A DNA stretch of 64,000 bases. Source: Streptococcus sp. (GTDB taxonomy: Bacteria; Bacillota; Bacilli; Lactobacillales; Streptococcaceae). The position numbers and the translations under genes are program-made. Below, piece after piece: positions 7,610 through 17,372 of this stretch (the first letter of the stretch is position 1; every line of letters begins with the position of its first letter). The stretch lies in assembly GCF_030825805.1 (NCBI RefSeq), contig NZ_JAPJPF010000002.1, positions 1 to 64,000 on the forward strand, given 5' to 3'. The notes under the pieces were generated by a model that saw only the letters and a list, made by a program, of their open reading frames with translations, had not been told where the DNA came from and made no database searches.

Positions 7610-8910
7610 CCTTTCCTCAAGGATTTAAAGAAAAGTATCGCCAATTACTTGGAGAAGAGGCTGAAGCCTTCTTTCAAACTTTTGATGAACCAGCCGTTTC
7701 TGCCTATCGAACCAATCCATTAAAGGAAGTGCAAATCAGAGGCGATGAGCCCATTCCAGGCATGCCTTGGAGTTACTATGGTAAGGTATCGGGGAAATCC
7801 ATTGCCCATGTCACAGGTTTGGTCTACTCGCAAGAACCCGCTGCCCAAATGGTGGCTCAAGTAGCGCATCCCAGTCCGGGTATGAAGGTCTTGGATCTTG
7901 CGGCAGCCCCTGGTGGAAAGACGACTCACTTGCTCTCTTATTTAGGCAATCAAGGCCTCCTTATTTCTAATGAGATTCACAAGGGACGCTCCAAGATTCT
8001 GGTCGAGAATGTTGAACGCTTTGGTGCTCGTAACGTCGTGGTGACCAATGAATCAGCCGAACGTTTGGCAAAGGTTTTCCCAGCCTTTTTCGATCTGATT
8101 GTTTTGGATGCACCATGCTCTGGTGAAGGAATGTTCCGGAAGCAGCCAGATGCCATGGACTACTGGAATCCAGATTATCCAGCTCAATGCGCAAGTCTTC
8201 AAAGAGATATCTTAACAGATGCTATCAAGATGCTGGCACCAGGGGGGCAGCTAGTTTATTCGACTTGTACCTGGGCTCCGGAAGAGAACGAAGAGATTGT
8301 CTCTTGGCTTTTAGAAGAATATGAACTAGAATTGCTACCGATTGAAAAAATTAATGGTATGGTAGAAGGGATCGGACATCCTGAAACGGCCCGTATGTAT
8401 CCTCATCATTTCAAGGGTGAAGGGCAATTTGTTGCTAAATTCCTTTATCACGGAGAGCCTGAAGTTAAGAAGTTCAAGGAAGGACGTTCCAATCTAACGG
8501 CTGAGCAGAAGAAGTTGTGGCAAGCTTTTGCCAAGGACCGCTTAGCCATCGACTTGGAGGGTCTCTACCAATGTTTTGGAGATCAGCTTTATTTCTTACC
8601 ATCTGGACTTCCTGATTTGAAAAAGGTCAAGATTGCTCGCAATGGCTTGCACCTTGGCACCTTTAAGAAAAATCGCTTTGAACCTAGCTTTGCTCTGGGC
8701 CTAGCTCTGAAACCAGATCAAGTGAAAAAATCAGTCAGCTTGTCGGATCCAGACTTTAGTAAGTACGTGGCTGGAGAGACCATTCAGTTGGAGCAAGATT
8801 ACGCAAATGGATGGTATCAGGTCCTGGCTGGAGGCAATGGTTTGGGCTTTGCAAAAGTAACGGGACGAACGTTAAAAAATTTCTTTCCAAAAGGCTTGAG
8901 ATTTAGATAA
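7606..8910 (+). CDS. rsmF: RsmF-like 16S rRNA cytosine-5 methyltransferase
   Basis: This SAM-dependent methyltransferase of the NOL1/NOP2/Sun family has 434 residues. DLAAAPGGKTTHL (about residue 99) binds SAM. DAPCSGEGMFRK (about 167) carries motif IV with PC, and YSTCTWAPEENE (about 219) carries the motif VI TC; the two cysteines are the catalytic and release residues. The remaining 180 residues match the two small C-terminal RsmF domains that bind RNA. The ATG overlaps the preceding stop as ATGA, so translation is coupled. No strong terminator is seen before pstS, 130 bases on. Confidence 0.92.
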   Translation: MTFPQGFKEKYRQLLGEEAEAFFQTFDEPAVSAYRTNPLKEVQIRGDEPIPGMPWSYYGKVSGKSIAHVTGLVYSQEPAAQMVAQVAHPSPGMKVLDLAAAPGGKTTHLLSYLGNQGLLISNEIHKGRSKILVENVERFGARNVVVTNESAERLAKVFPAFFDLIVLDAPCSGEGMFRKQPDAMDYWNPDYPAQCASLQRDILTDAIKMLAPGGQLVYSTCTWAPEENEEIVSWLLEEYELELLPIEKINGMVEGIGHPETARMYPHHFKGEGQFVAKFLYHGEPEVKKFKEGRSNLTAEQKKLWQAFAKDRLAIDLEGLYQCFGDQLYFLPSGLPDLKKVKIARNGLHLGTFKKNRFEPSFALGLALKPDQVKKSVSLSDPDFSKYVAGETIQLEQDYANGWYQVLAGGNGLGFAKVTGRTLKNFFPKGLRFR

Positions 8911-9040
8911 ATTATTAGGAAATGCGGTCTTTCTATGTTATAGTGGAAATAGAGTGATTCTTGCTAGAATACTAGAAGATGACCAAGTGTTTAGAGATAA
9001 CATTTAAACGATATTTGATTTTGATTCAAGGAGACTTACA

Positions 9041-9907
9041 TTGAATAAATGCAAAAAGCTAGTCCTTGGGCTAGCAACAGTAGCACTTGCAGCTTCTCTA
9101 TCTGCCTGTGCATCTTGGATTGACCGTGGAGAAGCGATTACAGCTGTTGGATCGACAGCCCTACAACCGCTCGTTGAAGGGGTGGTAGATCGTTATGTGG
9201 AAGAACATCCCGGTAAGATTGTTAATGTCCAAGGAGGCGGATCTGGTACAGGTCTTTCTCAGGTCCAATCGGGAGCTGTGGATATTGGAAATAGTGACCT
9301 CTTTGCGGAGGAAAAAGATGGAATCGATGCTTCTAGCTTGGTAGACCATCAAGTGGCAGTAGCAGGAACAGCCATCATTGCCAATAAGACTATTTCCGTA
9401 GACGATTTGACAACTGAACAATTGCGTAAGATTTTTACTGGTGAATATACCAACTGGAAGCAATTGGGGGGTGAGGATCTCGAAATTACCATTGTGAACC
9501 GGGCAGTAGGATCCGGTAGCCGTGCCGTATTCGATGACATCATCATGAATGGGAAAGATCCTAAACAGGCTCAGGAACAGGATTCCAATGGAATGGTGAA
9601 GAACATTGTTTCCCAGACTCCAGGTGCCATTTCTTATTTGGCTTTTACCTACGTGGATGATAGTGTCAAAACTATGAAGTTAAATGGCTATGAACCAACT
9701 AAGGAAAACGTGGTGAATAATAACTGGCCAATTTGGTCCTACGAACACATGTATACCAAGGGAGAGCCAAGTAAATTGGCCAAGAAATTCTTGGATTATA
9801 TGATGACAGATGAGGTCCAGCAGGAAATCGTTGGTAAGATGGGCTATATCCCAATCAATGATATGAAAGTCAGCCGTGATCTTGACGGTAACATTACGAA
9901 GAAATAA
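9041..9907 (+). CDS. pstS: Phosphate-binding lipoprotein PstS
   Basis: This is the extracellular phosphate receptor of the high-affinity Pst ABC transporter, 288 residues long. The start is a TTG with a good AAGGAG 7 bases upstream; no ATG fits the signal peptide. The signal KCKKLVLG plus a hydrophobic stretch ends in the lipobox LSAC, so it is lipidated at Cys23. [13 protein letters not shown] and [14 protein letters not shown] are phosphate-binding loops, and [11 protein letters not shown] the second-lobe loop. It heads pstC-pstA-pstB1-pstB2-phoU. The 130-base upstream region contains TATAGT at about 8940 and a TTCTTGCTAGAATACTAGAA dyad, but I could not assign a PnpR/PhoP operator. Confidence 0.95.
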   Translation: MNKCKKLVLGLATVALAASLSACASWIDRGEAITAVGSTALQPLVEGVVDRYVEEHPGKIVNVQGGGSGTGLSQVQSGAVDIGNSDLFAEEKDGIDASSLVDHQVAVAGTAIIANKTISVDDLTTEQLRKIFTGEYTNWKQLGGEDLEITIVNRAVGSGSRAVFDDIIMNGKDPKQAQEQDSNGMVKNIVSQTPGAISYLAFTYVDDSVKTMKLNGYEPTKENVVNNNWPIWSYEHMYTKGEPSKLAKKFLDYMMTDEVQQEIVGKMGYIPINDMKVSRDLDGNITKK

Positions 9908-9924
9908 GAAGAATTAGGTAAAAA

Positions 9925-10836
9925 ATGAACGAAGTAGCAAAAAAAATGCTCGCAAAGTCCAATAATTCTCGTTTGGAAAAATTTGGTAAAACCATTACCT
10001 TCTGTTGTATGAGTTTAATTGTCTTTGTTGTAGCTTTGATTTTGATTTTTGTAGCCCAAAAGGGATTATCGACCTTCTTTGTCAACAAGGTCAATGTCTT
10101 TAGTTTCCTTTTCGGATCCACATGGAATCCATCTGGAAAAGAATTTGGGGCTTTGCCAATGATCTTGGGGTCCTTCATTGTAACCCTTTTGTCTGCCTTG
10201 GTGGCGACACCTTTTGCCATCGGTGCGGCAGTCTTTATGACAGAAGTTTCTCCTAAGGGAGCTCGCCTCTTACAACCAGCTATTGAATTGTTGGTAGGGA
10301 TTCCTTCTGTTGTATATGGATTTATTGGTTTGCAAGTGGTGGTTCCATTTGTTCGTTCCATCTTTGGTGGGACAGGGTTTGGGATTTTGTCAGGGGTCTT
10401 TGTCCTCTTTGTCATGATCCTTCCAACTGTGACCTTTATGACAACAGACAGCTTACGGGCAGTGCCTCGTCACTATCGGGAAGCGAGTATGGCTATGGGA
10501 GCGACTCGTTGGCAAACGATTTGGCATGTCACCTTAAAGGCGGCTCGCTCAGGTATTTTTACGGCAGTTGTCTTTGGAATGGCCCGTGCCTTCGGTGAAG
10601 CCTTGGCTATCCAGATGGTGGTCGGAAACTCAGCGGTTGTTCCAAATTCTTTAACAACGCCAGCTTCCACCTTGACCTCTATTTTGACCATGGGTATCGG
10701 AAATACGGTTATGGGAACTGTTAACAACAACGTTCTCTGGTCACTTGCCTTGGTGCTCTTGCTGATGAGTTTGGCATTCAACAGCGTTATCAAATTGATC
10801 ACGAAAGAAAGAGGTAAGAAGAACTATGCACGCTAA
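9925..10836 (+). CDS. pstC: Phosphate ABC transporter permease PstC
   Basis: This is one of the two channel subunits of the Pst importer: 303 residues with about six membrane segments. A long first span at residues 25-50 precedes an extracellular loop with WNPSGKEFG. The EAA-type coupling helix MAMGATRWQTIWHV (about residues 190-205) contacts the PstB ATPases. The start is the ATG 17 bases after pstS, with a weak AGGTAA upstream. The 3' end overlaps pstA by 11 bases, ensuring coupled synthesis of the permease pair. Confidence 0.94.
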   Translation: MNEVAKKMLAKSNNSRLEKFGKTITFCCMSLIVFVVALILIFVAQKGLSTFFVNKVNVFSFLFGSTWNPSGKEFGALPMILGSFIVTLLSALVATPFAIGAAVFMTEVSPKGARLLQPAIELLVGIPSVVYGFIGLQVVVPFVRSIFGGTGFGILSGVFVLFVMILPTVTFMTTDSLRAVPRHYREASMAMGATRWQTIWHVTLKAARSGIFTAVVFGMARAFGEALAIQMVVGNSAVVPNSLTTPASTLTSILTMGIGNTVMGTVNNNVLWSLALVLLLMSLAFNSVIKLITKERGKKNYAR

Positions 10837-11710
10837 AAAAATGGATAAGATAGCGACAGGGGTTCTCTATGCAATTGCTGGAATTATTGTCACTATTCTT
10901 GCTTCTTTGATTCTCTATATCCTGGTTAGAGGGTTGCCACATGTGTCTTGGACCTTCTTGACCAGCAAATCCTCTTCTTACCAAGCAGGTGGAGGGATTG
11001 GGATTCAGCTCTATAATTCCTTCTTCCTCTTAGTCATTACCTTGATTATTTCCTTCCCACTTTCATTAGGGGCAGGGATCTACTTGTCAGAGTATGCCAA
11101 GAAGGGCCCATTGACCAATTTGGTTCGGACCTGTATTGAGATCTTGTCTTCTCTCCCATCGGTCGTAGTTGGTCTCTTTGGTTATTTGGTCTTTGTAGTG
11201 CAGTTCCAATATGGTTTCTCGATTATTTCTGGAGCCTTGGCCTTGACGGTCTTTAACCTGCCACAGATGACACGAAACATTGAAGATAGTTTGCAAAATG
11301 TCCACCATACACAAAGGGAAGCCGGCCTTGCGCTTGGAATTTCTCGTTGGGAAACTGTGATTCACGTGGTGGTACCTGAAGCCTTGCCAAGTATTATTAC
11401 GGGTGTCGTACTAGCTTCTGGGCGGATCTTTGGGGAAGCAGCGGCCTTGATTTATACTGCTGGTCAGTCTGCCCCAGCCTTGGATTGGAGCAACTGGAAC
11501 CTCTTTAGTGTCACCAGTCCGATCTCTATTTTCCGTCAAGCAGAAACCCTAGCGGTCCACATTTGGAAGGTCAATAGTGAAGGAACCATTCCAGATGCGA
11601 TTGAAGTATCTGCTGGATCGGCTGCAGTTTTGTTGATCTTCATTTTGATTTTCAACTTCGGAGCGCGTAAGCTCGGTACTTACCTCCATAAGAAATTAAC
11701 CTCAGCATAA
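10826..11710 (+). CDS. pstA: Phosphate ABC transporter permease PstA
   Basis: This is the second Pst channel subunit: 294 residues with six membrane segments. The coupling motif LALGISRWETVIHVVVPEA (about 170-188) faces the ATPase, and GRIFGEAAALIYTAGQS lies after it, as in other PstA proteins. The start overlaps pstC by 11 bases with GAGG upstream. pstB1 follows after 11 bases with a strong AAGGAG. Confidence 0.94.
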   Translation: MHAKKMDKIATGVLYAIAGIIVTILASLILYILVRGLPHVSWTFLTSKSSSYQAGGGIGIQLYNSFFLLVITLIISFPLSLGAGIYLSEYAKKGPLTNLVRTCIEILSSLPSVVVGLFGYLVFVVQFQYGFSIISGALALTVFNLPQMTRNIEDSLQNVHHTQREAGLALGISRWETVIHVVVPEALPSIITGVVLASGRIFGEAAALIYTAGQSAPALDWSNWNLFSVTSPISIFRQAETLAVHIWKVNSEGTIPDAIEVSAGSAAVLLIFILIFNFGARKLGTYLHKKLTSA

Positions 11711-11721
11711 AAGGAGAAGAA

Positions 11722-12525
11722 ATGTCAAAGTACAATTGGGATGAGAAACATATCATTACTTTTCCTGAAGAAAAAGTGGTCCTTTCGACCAAAGACTTGC
11801 ATGTTTACTATGGTTCAAATGAATCCATCAAAGGCGTGGATATGCAATTTGAGAAGAATAAAATTACAGCTTTGATCGGTCCTTCTGGATCTGGGAAATC
11901 CACCTATCTCAGAAGTTTGAACCGGATGAACGATACCATTGATATTGCGCGTGTGACTGGGGAGATCTGGTACGAAGGGATTGACGTTAACCGTCCAGAT
12001 ATCAATGTCTATGAAATGAGAAAGCATATCGGAATGGTCTTTCAACGACCAAATCCCTTTGCCAAGTCTATCTACCGCAATATCACCTTCCCCCACGAGC
12101 GGGCAGGTGTCAAAGACAAGAAGGTCTTGGACGAAATCGTCGAAAAATCTTTGAAGCAAGCAGCCCTCTGGGATCAGGTCAAGGATGACTTGCACAAGTC
12201 CGCATTGACCCTCTCTGGTGGTCAACAGCAACGCCTTTGTATTGCCCGTGCAATCTCCGTTAAACCAGAGATTTTGCTCATGGATGAGCCAGCTTCAGCC
12301 TTGGACCCTATCGCGACTGCTCAGTTGGAAGAAACCATGCTAGAGTTGAAGAAGGACTATACTATTATCATCGTGACCCACAGCATGCAACAGGCAGCTC
12401 GGGCCAGCGATTATACAGGATTCTTCTATCTAGGCGATTTGATCGAGTATGATAAAACAGCCAATATCTTCCAAAATGCAAAACTGCAATCGACCAACGA
12501 TTATGTGTCTGGTCACTTTGGATAG
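11722..12525 (+). CDS. pstB: Phosphate ABC transporter ATPase PstB, copy 1
   Basis: This cytoplasmic ATPase of 267 residues powers phosphate import. Walker [10 protein letters not shown] is at about residues 53-61, the Q-loop VFQRPNPF near 110, the signature LSGGQQQR near 165, and Walker B ILLMDEP follows. The switch histidine is present in IIVTHSMQQAAR. It has an N-terminal extension of about 20 residues compared with copy 2. Streptococci commonly carry two adjacent pstB genes; how they share the work is not established from sequence. Confidence 0.94.
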   Translation: MSKYNWDEKHIITFPEEKVVLSTKDLHVYYGSNESIKGVDMQFEKNKITALIGPSGSGKSTYLRSLNRMNDTIDIARVTGEIWYEGIDVNRPDINVYEMRKHIGMVFQRPNPFAKSIYRNITFPHERAGVKDKKVLDEIVEKSLKQAALWDQVKDDLHKSALTLSGGQQQRLCIARAISVKPEILLMDEPASALDPIATAQLEETMLELKKDYTIIIVTHSMQQAARASDYTGFFYLGDLIEYDKTANIFQNAKLQSTNDYVSGHFG

Positions 12526-12561
12526 GAATTGGCAACATTGAAATAACATAAGGATGAAAAC

Positions 12562-13320
12562 ATGACAGAACCAATTTTGCAAGTCAAGGACTTGTCGGTT
12601 TATTACAATAAGAAAAAGGCACTGAATAGTGTGTCACTGGATTTCACCCCTAAAGAAATCACGGCTTTAATCGGTCCTTCTGGATCTGGGAAGTCTACCT
12701 TGCTCAAAGCCATCAACCGGATGGGAGATTTGAACCATGAGGTGACGACGACCGGAACCGTCCTCTACAATGGTCACAATATCTATAGTCCACGGACGGA
12801 TACGGTGGAGCTTCGTAAGGAAATCGGGATGGTCTTTCAACAGCCCAACCCCTTCCCTATGTCTATCTATGACAATGTCACTTACGGACTCATGATCAAT
12901 GGGGTCAAGGACAAGCAAGTCTTGGATGAAGCAGTCGAAACCTCTTTGAAAAATGCTTCTATTTGGGATGAGGTCAAGGATCGTCTCCATGATTCAGCGA
13001 TTGGGCTTTCAGGGGGGCAGCAACAACGGGTTTGTGTGGCGCGTGTATTGGCAACCAGTCCAAAGATTATCCTCTTGGATGAGCCAACCTCAGCTTTGGA
13101 CCCGATTTCTGCTGGAAAGATTGAAGAAACACTTTATGGTTTGAAGGATCGTTACACCATGCTCTTGGTGACGCGGTCTATGCAACAAGCCAGTCGGATC
13201 TCGGATAGGACGGCCTTTTTCTTGGATGGGGACCTCATCGAGTATGATGACACCTCAAAAATCTTCTTGAACCCTGCTCGTAAGGAAACAGAAGATTATG
13301 TATCAGGGAAGTTTGGATAA
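12562..13320 (+). CDS. pstB: Phosphate ABC transporter ATPase PstB, copy 2 (switch His replaced by Arg)
   Basis: This is the second Pst ATPase, with 252 residues. Walker [10 protein letters not shown] is near residue 33, the Q-loop VFQQPNPF near 93, signature LSGGQQQR near 149, and Walker [14 protein letters not shown]. The H-loop reads [12 protein letters not shown], so the switch histidine that senses the ATP gamma phosphate (T-H in copy 1) is arginine here. The codon is CGG, and the surrounding sequence is otherwise normal. I recall similar Thr-Arg H-loops in other streptococcal PstB2 proteins, so this is probably a lineage trait, possibly giving an asymmetric PstB1-PstB2 dimer. It starts 36 bases after copy 1. 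Confidence 0.93.
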   Translation: MTEPILQVKDLSVYYNKKKALNSVSLDFTPKEITALIGPSGSGKSTLLKAINRMGDLNHEVTTTGTVLYNGHNIYSPRTDTVELRKEIGMVFQQPNPFPMSIYDNVTYGLMINGVKDKQVLDEAVETSLKNASIWDEVKDRLHDSAIGLSGGQQQRVCVARVLATSPKIILLDEPTSALDPISAGKIEETLYGLKDRYTMLLVTRSMQQASRISDRTAFFLDGDLIEYDDTSKIFLNPARKETEDYVSGKFG

Positions 13321-13334
13321 GAAAGGGAAAGTAA

Positions 13335-13988
13335 ATGTTACGTGTACAATTTGAAGAAGATTTAGAAAAGCTTCATAACCAGTTTTATGCCATGGGAAAT
13401 GAAGTCTTGACCCAGATCAACCGCACGGTTCGAGCTTTTGTCACTCATGACCGTGATCTGGCACGTCAGGTGATCGAAGATGATGCGGAGATTAATGAGT
13501 ATGAAGTGAAGTTGGAGCGCAAATCCTTTGAGATGATTGCCCTTCAACAACCGGTTTCTCAGGACCTTCGGATGGTGATGACAGTCTTAAAAGCTGTATC
13601 TGACGTTGAGCGTATGGGAGACCATGCGGTATCTATCGCCCGTGCAACCATCCGTATGAAGGGAGAACTTCGTAGTAAGGTTGTAGAAGAAGAAATTAGC
13701 AAAATGGGTCGAGAAGTCAAAGACTTTGTTGAAGCAACCTTGGAGCTCTACTTAAAAGGGGATGTTGAAACGGCCTATGAAGTAGCGACTCGCGATGAAA
13801 AGATTAATGAGTATTATGATCGTATTCAAGAGTTGGCAACGGAAGAAATCAAGCATAATCCTGACTTGATTATCACTGGACGTGATTACTTCCAAGTCAT
13901 CAACTACTTGGAGCGTATTGGTGATTACGCTAAAAATATCTGTGAGTGGGTTGTCTACTTCGAAACTGGAAAAATTGTGGAATTATAA
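13335..13988 (+). CDS. phoU: Phosphate signalling protein PhoU
   Basis: PhoU links Pst transporter activity to the phosphate-sensing two-component system and restrains uptake. The protein has 217 residues and consists of two repeated three-helix PhoU domains. Each carries a metal-site pattern of acidic residues: DVERMGDHAVSIAR at about residues 90-103, and NYLERIGDYAKNICEWVVY at about 190-208. It starts 14 bases after pstB2 and ends the operon before a strong terminator. Confidence 0.94.
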   Translation: MLRVQFEEDLEKLHNQFYAMGNEVLTQINRTVRAFVTHDRDLARQVIEDDAEINEYEVKLERKSFEMIALQQPVSQDLRMVMTVLKAVSDVERMGDHAVSIARATIRMKGELRSKVVEEEISKMGREVKDFVEATLELYLKGDVETAYEVATRDEKINEYYDRIQELATEEIKHNPDLIITGRDYFQVINYLERIGDYAKNICEWVVYFETGKIVEL

Positions 13989-13994
13989 GAAAAG

Positions 13995-14032
13995 AAAGTC
14001 TGAGGTCATGATCTCAGACTTTTGTCTTTTTG
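13995..14032 (+). terminator. Terminator of the pst operon
   Basis: AAAGTCTGAG and CTCAGACTTT pair around the 8-base loop GTCATGAT and are followed by TGTCTTTTTG. It lies 7 bases after phoU. Confidence 0.9.
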
Positions 14033-14119
14033 TAGATCTGGTTTTGCCCCCTCTTACCTTACAGTTAGTAGGATTTATGATAGAATAGAAGGTGAGAAAA
14101 AATGAAGAAGGAGTTACTC

Positions 14120-16663
14120 ATGCAAGCAGTTGCACATTTTATTGATACATTTGTACCTGAGCACTACGATCTATTCTTAGATTTGAACCGCTCTAGTAAA
14201 ACTTTCTCAGGGAAAGTGATCATTAGCGGAGAAGCAAAAGAGACTCGCATCTCTCTTCACCAAAAGGATTTGACCATCGAAACTGTACAAGTAGACGGGC
14301 AGGACTGTGCCTTTACAGTCAATGATGAGGAAGAGGCTGTCTTTATCGAAGTTCCTGCTACTGGAAAAGTAAACCTTACCCTCACTTATGCAGGGAAGAT
14401 TACCGATAATATGACTGGGATTTATCCATCTTACTACACAGTAGATGGTGTGAAGAAGGAAGTGATCTCTACTCAGTTTGAGAGCCATTTTGCGCGTGAA
14501 GCCTTCCCAAGTGTGGATGAGCCAGAAGCCAAAGCGACCTTTGATTTGGCTGTGAAGTTTGACCAAGAAGAGGGAGAAATCGTTCTTTCTAACATGCCAG
14601 AAATCGATGTGGAAAACCGTAAAGAAACAGGGATTTGGAAGTTTGATACGACTCCACGTATGTCTTCTTATCTCTTGGCCTTTGCGGCTGGAGACCTTCA
14701 AGGAGTGACAGCTAAGACCAAGAATGGAACCCTAGTCGGTGTCTACTCTACCAAAGCTCACCCATTAGAAAACTTGGACTTCTCATTGGATATTGCCGTA
14801 CGTGCTATTGAATTTTATGAAGACTACTATGGCGTGAAGTATCCAATCCCTCAATCTCTTCATATCGCCCTTCCAGACTTCTCTTCAGGTGCGATGGAAA
14901 ACTGGGGCTTGGTAACCTACCGTGAAGTCTACCTTCTTGTTGATGAGAATTCGACTGCTCAAAGCCGTCAAACAGTAGCCTTAGTGGTGGCTCACGAGTT
15001 GGCTCACCAATGGTTCGGAAACCTCGTGACCATGAAATGGTGGGATGACCTCTGGTTGAATGAAAGCTTCGCCAATATGATGGAATATGTCAGCTTGGAT
15101 GCCATCGAACCAAGCTGGAATATCTTTGAAGACTTCCAAACAACTGGTGTGCCTGCTGCCTTGAAACGCGATGCTACAGATGGCGTTCAATCCGTCCATG
15201 TGGAAGTCAAACACCCAGACGAGATCAACACCCTCTTTGACCCAGCCATCGTTTACGCTAAGGGTAGCCGTCTCATGCACATGCTTCGCCGTTGGTTAGG
15301 CGATGACGCCTTCCGTAAAGGGTTGAAGATTTACTTTGAAAAACACCAATACGGAAATACCATCGGTCGTGACCTTTGGGATGCTCTTGGGCAAGCTTCA
15401 GGTCGTGATGTCGCAGCCTTTATGGATTCTTGGTTGGAGCAACCAGGATACCCTGTTGTCTCAGCTGTTGTAGAGAACGATACCTTGATCATCCGTCAAG
15501 AGCAGTTCTTCATCGGAGAAAGAGAAGAAAAAGGCCGCAAGTGGGTTGTTCCTTTAAATAGTAACTGGACAGGTATTCCAGATACCTTGGATACAGAAGT
15601 CTTAGAGATTCCAAACTACAGTGCCTTGAAAGCAGCTAACAGCGGTGCTCTTCGCTTTAATACAGAAAATACAGCTCACTATATCAGTGACTACCGTGGG
15701 GAATTGTTGGAAGATATCCTTGCTGAACTGGCTAACTTGGATAGCACTTCGAAATTGCAAGTGGTTCAAGAACGTCGTCTCTTAGCGGAAAGTGGTCAAA
15801 TTTCTTATGCAAGCCTCTTGCCAGTGATTGAACACTTGACAGAAGAAAGTTCCTACTTGGTTGTTTCAGCTGTTTCGAGCGTCTTAGCTGGAATCAGTCT
15901 CTTTGTGGATGAAGGAACTGAAACAGAAGCTGCCTTCCATGAGTTGTTGAAACGCTTGAACCGTTACAACTTTGAACGCTTGGGTCTAGAAGCTAAGCCT
16001 GGTGAAACAGAAGAAGACGAAAAAGTTCGTCAGCTAATGATTGCTAATATGATCAAGGCCAATGATGAAGCTGCACAAGCACAAGCGAGCGCTATCTTTG
16101 AAGCGCACGCAGCTGATCTAGAAAAACTTCCAGCTGCCATTCGCTTGCAAATCTTGGTCAACCAAATCAAACACCAGGAAACCAAGGCGCTTAGCCAACA
16201 ATATCTGGATACCTATGTGAAGACAGTTGATGGAAACTTTAAACGCCAGTTGGCGGCTGCCCTTTCTTATACCAAGGATGAGGAAACTTTGGAAGCTCTA
16301 TTGAAGGAGTGGAAGAACAAGGATGTGGTGAAACCTCAGGACTTGGCTATGAGCTGGTACTTCAATTTCTTGCACCATGACTTTACCCAAGGAAGAACCT
16401 GGACTTGGGCGCGTGAAAACTGGGATTGGATCAAGAAAGCACTCGGTGGTGATATGAGCTTTGATAAGTTTGTCATCTACCCAGCTAACTGTTTCAAGAC
16501 CCGTGAACGGTTGAATGAATACAAGGCCTTCTTTGAGCCTCAATTGGATGATATGGCGATCAGCCGTAATATCAAGATGGGAATTAAAGAGATCGCGGCT
16601 CGTATCGATCTTATCGAGCGGGAGAAAGCAGCGGTTGAAACAGCCCTTCTAGCAACTAAATAA
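14120..16663 (+). CDS. pepN: Aminopeptidase N (M1 family, PepN)
   Basis: This zinc aminopeptidase of 847 residues releases N-terminal amino acids from peptides in the cytoplasm. I choose the ATG at 14120 (MQAVAHFIDTF), because AAGGAG lies six bases upstream; the ATG at 14102 overlaps that site. GAMENWGL (substrate N-terminus binding) is near residue 258. The zinc site HELAHQWFGN is near 292, with the third ligand in NESFANM 19 residues after the second histidine. Domains follow the M1 order: N-terminal beta saddle, thermolysin-like core, and long helical C-terminal domain. It is monocistronic with an upstream GATAGAAT -10. Confidence 0.96.
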   Translation: MQAVAHFIDTFVPEHYDLFLDLNRSSKTFSGKVIISGEAKETRISLHQKDLTIETVQVDGQDCAFTVNDEEEAVFIEVPATGKVNLTLTYAGKITDNMTGIYPSYYTVDGVKKEVISTQFESHFAREAFPSVDEPEAKATFDLAVKFDQEEGEIVLSNMPEIDVENRKETGIWKFDTTPRMSSYLLAFAAGDLQGVTAKTKNGTLVGVYSTKAHPLENLDFSLDIAVRAIEFYEDYYGVKYPIPQSLHIALPDFSSGAMENWGLVTYREVYLLVDENSTAQSRQTVALVVAHELAHQWFGNLVTMKWWDDLWLNESFANMMEYVSLDAIEPSWNIFEDFQTTGVPAALKRDATDGVQSVHVEVKHPDEINTLFDPAIVYAKGSRLMHMLRRWLGDDAFRKGLKIYFEKHQYGNTIGRDLWDALGQASGRDVAAFMDSWLEQPGYPVVSAVVENDTLIIRQEQFFIGEREEKGRKWVVPLNSNWTGIPDTLDTEVLEIPNYSALKAANSGALRFNTENTAHYISDYRGELLEDILAELANLDSTSKLQVVQERRLLAESGQISYASLLPVIEHLTEESSYLVVSAVSSVLAGISLFVDEGTETEAAFHELLKRLNRYNFERLGLEAKPGETEEDEKVRQLMIANMIKANDEAAQAQASAIFEAHAADLEKLPAAIRLQILVNQIKHQETKALSQQYLDTYVKTVDGNFKRQLAAALSYTKDEETLEALLKEWKNKDVVKPQDLAMSWYFNFLHHDFTQGRTWTWARENWDWIKKALGGDMSFDKFVIYPANCFKTRERLNEYKAFFEPQLDDMAISRNIKMGIKEIAARIDLIEREKAAVETALLATK

Positions 16664-16674
16664 AGAAAAAAAAG

Positions 16675-16725
16675 CTCCTAGAGAGGAACCTACAGGTTTG
16701 TAGGCCTCTCTAAGAGTTTTTATTT
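16675..16725. terminator. Bidirectional terminator between pepN and bioY
   Basis: A long hairpin pairs CTCCTAGAGAGG with CCTCTCTAAGAG around an inner CCTACAGGTTTGTAGG hairpin. It is flanked by an A-tract on the left and TTTTTATTTT on the right, serving the convergent genes on both sides. The bioY stop codon lies inside its T-run. Confidence 0.85.
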
Positions 16726-17262
16726 TGCTTTTTTGAAATATGGGAGATGTTTGAGATTGCGATAGAGAATAACTGCGAAAACCGTTGTCAACGTGATCTT
16801 AATCAAATCTGGTAATACAAAAGGTAGGACGACCAGTTTTACGGTGAGATCCAAACTCTGGTGGGTAATGAGCATAAAACCTAAGGCACCCCCAATAAAG
16901 AGGACGACTTCCCCCAAGGCGTTAGCTAGGAAGATACGAATGGGCTGTCCCTTTTGGCCAGCGAGGCTAGAGGTAACCAAAGCACGAAGGGGAAAGAAGA
17001 AAAGGAATCCAGCAGTGGGACCGTAGAAGGAGCTGATGCCTCCGTGACCACCTGCAAAGACGGGGAGGCCAATGGCACCTAAGAGGAGGTAAATGAGAAC
17101 AGAAAGGGTGGCTTCTTTTGGACGGTAGATGCTGGCGATCAATCCAATCGCTAAAGTCTGAAGCGTGATAGGAATGGGTCCAAGTGGGATTGTAAAAGGA
17201 GATAGGGCAGCAATCAGAGCTGCTCCAAGAGCAATTAATGTCATTGATTCTATTTTTTTCAA
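16720..17262 (-). CDS. bioY: Biotin ECF transporter substrate-binding subunit BioY
   Basis: BioY is the membrane S-component that captures biotin for uptake through the shared energy-coupling (EcfAAT) module, encoded elsewhere. It has 180 residues and six membrane segments. Family motifs are GPIPITLQTLAIG (about residues 27-39) and GLPVFAGGHGGISSFYGPTAGF (about 65-86). The start is probably the TTG at 17262, which has GCGAGG nine bases upstream; an ATG six codons later is the alternative. A strong promoter precedes it. birA is also present at 29279, but no BirA operator is recognisable here. Confidence 0.93.
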   Translation of the reverse strand: MKKIESMTLIALGAALIAALSPFTIPLGPIPITLQTLAIGLIASIYRPKEATLSVLIYLLLGAIGLPVFAGGHGGISSFYGPTAGFLFFFPLRALVTSSLAGQKGQPIRIFLANALGEVVLFIGGALGFMLITHQSLDLTVKLVVLPFVLPDLIKITLTTVFAVILYRNLKHLPYFKKAK

Positions 17263-17295
17263 AACAGTAAACCTCGCTTTATTTTTATGGTAACT

Positions 17296-17325
17296 ATTCT
17301 ACAAAAAATAATGCAAGCCTGTCAA
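17296..17325 (-). promoter_or_regulatory. bioY promoter
   Basis: On the minus strand TTGACA (17325-17320) and TAGAAT (17301-17296) are separated by 18 bases, about 35 bases ahead of the bioY start. Confidence 0.75.
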
Positions 17326-17372
17326 GTCCTCTATTCAGCTGTGACAATTGTCTCCATCCTCATTTTAGGAAA

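Noticed and set aside
9894-10415. 173-codon open frame on the minus strand across pstC
   Set aside because: It is very rich in Lys, Thr and Pro, as expected for the antisense of a hydrophobic membrane gene; pstC on the plus strand is unmistakable.
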